From Paenibacillus sp. JJ-223 (GTDB lineage Bacteria > Bacillota > Bacilli > Paenibacillales > Paenibacillaceae), in the NCBI RefSeq assembly GCF_927798175.1, contig NZ_CAKMMP010000014.1:173386-237385 (forward strand): a stretch of DNA of 64,000 nucleotides, given 5' to 3'. Each line of letters starts with the position of its first letter. Positions within the stretch are counted from its first letter, which is position 1. The notes beneath the pieces were generated by a model. It had not been told where the DNA came from. It did no database searches and was given only the letters and a program-made list of their open reading frames with translations. A program made the position numbers and the translations under genes. Positions 61,981-64,000 of this stretch are shown piece by piece.

Positions 61981-63333
61981 ATGAATATCGTTTCCGTTTC
62001 GCCCACATCCCGTGACCGCTCATCTGCCCATCGCTCGTTGAAAAAGAAAATGACGCGTTTCTGCCTGGGTGCCGCCCTGCCTCTATTATTAATTAGCGGT
62101 GGAACGGCAGGTGCAGCTGACCTGAATCCGCCAACGTTGGCTGAGCCCTCCGCCATCGCTCAGGTGCTGGCCGCCGGGGATTTATATGTCGCGCCGAACG
62201 GCCTTGCCAGCAATCCCGGCACGTTGGACAGCCCCACGTCCTTGGCGAATGCCTTAACCCAGATCGCACCTGGCAAAACGATCTATTTGCGCGGCGGCAC
62301 GTACAGCTTTTCCGAAACGATCACGATCCAGCGTGGCAATAGCGGCACGTCCGGGCAGCGCAAAGGGCTGGTTGCCTACGGCTCGGAGAAGCCTGTCCTC
62401 GATTTCTCGGCACAATCGTTCGGCTCCGCGAATCGCGGCTTGCAAATGTTCGGCGATTATTGGTTCGTCAAAGGACTTGAAGTGAAGGGAGCCGGAGACA
62501 ACGGCATCTTCATCGGCGGCAGCTACAACCGGTTGGAGCAGATCGAAGCGCATCATAATCGCGACACAGGCATCCAGCTCGGACGTTACGCTTCCACCGC
62601 AGCAACGAGCGAGTGGCCGGCATACAACGAAATCATACGTTCTTACTCCCACGACAACTACGATCCGGACGATGGCGAAGATGCCGACGGTTTTGCGGCC
62701 AAGCTGACCGTAGGCCCGGGCAACGTGTTCGATGGCTGCATCGCGGCCTACAATGTGGATGACGGTTGGGATCTGTACAGCAAAACAGACACAGGCCCCA
62801 TTGGCGCTGTGACGATCCGCAACAGCATCGCCTACAGCAACGGCGCAACTTCCGACGGTACATCCACCTCCAACAGCGACGGCAACGGCTTCAAGCTGGG
62901 CGGCGAAAAAATCGCTGTAAACCATATTGTCGAGAACAGCATTGCGTTTAACAACAAAAAACACGGCTTCACCTATAACAGCAATCCCGGTTCCATTACG
63001 ATGAAAAACAATACGTCCTGGAACAATGGGCAGAGCAACTTTGCCTTTGACGTCGGCACCCATATCTTCACGAACAACCTGTCCTTCCAAGGCGGCGCCA
63101 GCGACAAAACAAGCGGAACGGATGTGGACAGCACCAACGTATGGTGGAAAAACAAAAAAAGCGTCAACGCCAAAGGACTGCTCGCAAGCGTGGACGATTT
63201 TGTCTCCCTGACACCGTCCGTCACCCGCGGCAGCGATGGCACGCCTGTGCTGGGTAATTTCCTGAAATTAGCCACCGGCAGCGACCTGATCGGTTCGGGT
63301 ACTCCTTCGGGTACGAATATCGGTGCCAGGTAG
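61981..63333 (+). CDS. Secreted right-handed beta-helix protein, PL9 pectate-lyase-like
   Basis: 450 residues: a long basic N-terminus with signal peptide (about 20-46, cut near AGA), then a parallel beta-helix from about 60 (LYVAPNGLASNPGTLDSPTSL, IYLRGGTYSF). The region around residues 226-242 (DPDDGEDADGFAAK) followed by GPGNVFDGC and NVDDGWDLYSK has the Asp-rich calcium site and Lys typical of PL9 lyases. The ATG at 61981 follows AAGGAGG. Likely degrades pectin by beta-elimination outside the cell; a related uronan substrate is possible. A cre-like box lies upstream and a terminator downstream. Confidence 0.88.
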   Translation: MNIVSVSPTSRDRSSAHRSLKKKMTRFCLGAALPLLLISGGTAGAADLNPPTLAEPSAIAQVLAAGDLYVAPNGLASNPGTLDSPTSLANALTQIAPGKTIYLRGGTYSFSETITIQRGNSGTSGQRKGLVAYGSEKPVLDFSAQSFGSANRGLQMFGDYWFVKGLEVKGAGDNGIFIGGSYNRLEQIEAHHNRDTGIQLGRYASTAATSEWPAYNEIIRSYSHDNYDPDDGEDADGFAAKLTVGPGNVFDGCIAAYNVDDGWDLYSKTDTGPIGAVTIRNSIAYSNGATSDGTSTSNSDGNGFKLGGEKIAVNHIVENSIAFNNKKHGFTYNSNPGSITMKNNTSWNNGQSNFAFDVGTHIFTNNLSFQGGASDKTSGTDVDSTNVWWKNKKSVNAKGLLASVDDFVSLTPSVTRGSDGTPVLGNFLKLATGSDLIGSGTPSGTNIGAR

Positions 63334-63363
63334 GCGAAGTAAAGGCATAAATTAAAAACAAAG

Positions 63364-63413
63364 TCCCCTTCCCCATGCCAGCCTAAGCGATGGTTATGGA
63401 GAAGGGGATTTTT
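63364..63413 (+). terminator. Terminator of the pectate-lyase-like gene
   Basis: TCCCCTTC (63364-63371) pairs with GAAGGGGA (63401-63408), with inner CAT/ATG pairing, followed by TTTTTGAG. Confidence 0.85.
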
Positions 63414-63466
63414 GAGTTTTCACATATAATCTGGACTTACTCACGGTTTGCACAATAACGTGATCA

Positions 63467-63723
63467 TCAGCCTTCCAGCTGTGGAAAATCCTGCTCGAGT
63501 GCCACGTTTACGTACATGGACATGGATGTAGACTGACCAATCAAATCTACCAGTTGCTCCAAAGAATTATATTCGTTTTCCACGAGCTGTGTCTTGCAGT
63601 TTTGCTCATATCCGATTTCCGTCGAATAATCTCCAGATTCGGATTGTTCAGGGTAAATTGATTCATCCAACCTTAGATTCTCGTCAAACAACTCCTCAAT
63701 CAGATGGATATGTTTTCCTTCAT
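63467..63723 (-). pseudogene. Small acidic gene with an apparent early frameshift
   Basis: The clean frame from 63691 encodes 74 residues starting FDENLRLDESIYP, acidic and without known domain, but has no good start: TTG 63691 directly abuts GAGGAG. The credible start is ATG 63723, with AAGGTG upstream, which runs into a stop after seven codons. One extra A in the AAAA run at 63712-63715 would join them as MKEKHIHLIEELFDEN. So the gene is either broken by a one-base deletion or the base was missed in the sequence. The following 63724-64000 is AT-rich; a TATAAT at 63935 and an AAAAAAGGGTGAT near the edge suggest a gene starting beyond the window. Confidence 0.5.
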
Positions 63724-64000
63724 GGTAAAGTCACCTTAGAAAAGTAAAAATCAAGAGAAGAAGTGGATGGAATTTTATCGAAAAATCCGCTAAATCTGAT
63801 TGCAATGAGGAAATATAATATATTGAGGGGGTAGCATATACAATTTTTTTACTGTGGATTTTAGAATTAATAAACAAACATATTAGTACTTTGCTTATAA
63901 CAAAAACTATATGCTATTTACTCAATTCTTAAGCTATAATTAGGCAGTAAAGAAGAATTTTCAAGTAATAATTGTACATAATTAAAAAAGGGTGATACTG

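Overview
The window looks like a chromosomal segment of a spore-forming Firmicute, most probably a Paenibacillus. The evidence is sporulation and spore-repair genes (spoIIIAA/AB, splB), B. subtilis-like order of yqhP-yqhQ-yqhR-aroQ-yqhT-efp, a T-box in front of metG, an Fnr with a C-terminal Fe-S cluster motif, secreted proteins with copper-amine-oxidase N-terminal-like domains, and a YesM/YesN-type two-component system beside a CUT1 sugar ABC transporter. No rRNA, tRNA, phage, insertion sequence with transposase or CRISPR array was seen.

Layout. 1-8.6 kb: start of the spoIIIA operon, comB, lysC, and the efp/pepP/aroQ/yqhR block divergent from yqhQ-yqhP. 8.6-13.2 kb: patatin-like lipase, secreted GH10-like hydrolase, mntR, splB. 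13.3-20.3 kb: zinc homeostasis (znuA-znuC-znuB with ccdA, Zur-type operator, zur-yidD) and T-box-controlled metG. 20.6-31.7 kb: a large secreted protein and a carbohydrate uptake operon (binding protein, two permeases, sensor kinase, regulator, GH3 hexosaminidase). 31.9-39.4 kb: anaerobic fermentation module (pflB-pflA, adhE, fnr) with Fnr/Rex-type operators. 39.4-52 kb: lipoprotein, HxlR regulator, ThuA/isomerase/oxidoreductase genes with an AraC regulator, msrAB, amj, ydaT-like and yitT genes. 52-60 kb: a TIR-like two-gene unit, a gene behind a LexA-type box, cysK, dinG and catalase. 60-64 kb: a zeta-toxin-like pair, two secreted proteins (one a pectate-lyase-like beta helix), and a small frameshifted gene.

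How they work together. Zur should repress znuACB through the operator just downstream of the TTGACA-N17-TATAAT promoter. Fnr should activate pflBA and adhE under oxygen limitation; the pflB operator sits at exactly -41.5 from the start inferred from its TATAAT box. The sugar operon carries its own extracellular-signal kinase and response regulator, and ends in a hexosaminidase, suggesting import and cleavage of amino-sugar oligosaccharides.

Most unusual structure: a dispersed intergenic repeat family of about 190-225 bp, with five copies plus a fragment in 64 kb. The best copies have 13-bp terminal inverted repeats (TATATAAACCGCA) and a conserved 15-16 bp central hairpin with signs of compensatory change. 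One subset carries an extra nested hairpin arm. I do not recognise this family by name. Other candidates for new biology are the TIR-like/small-protein unit, the zeta-like kinase with an unrecognised 70-residue partner, and the LexA-box gene of unknown function.
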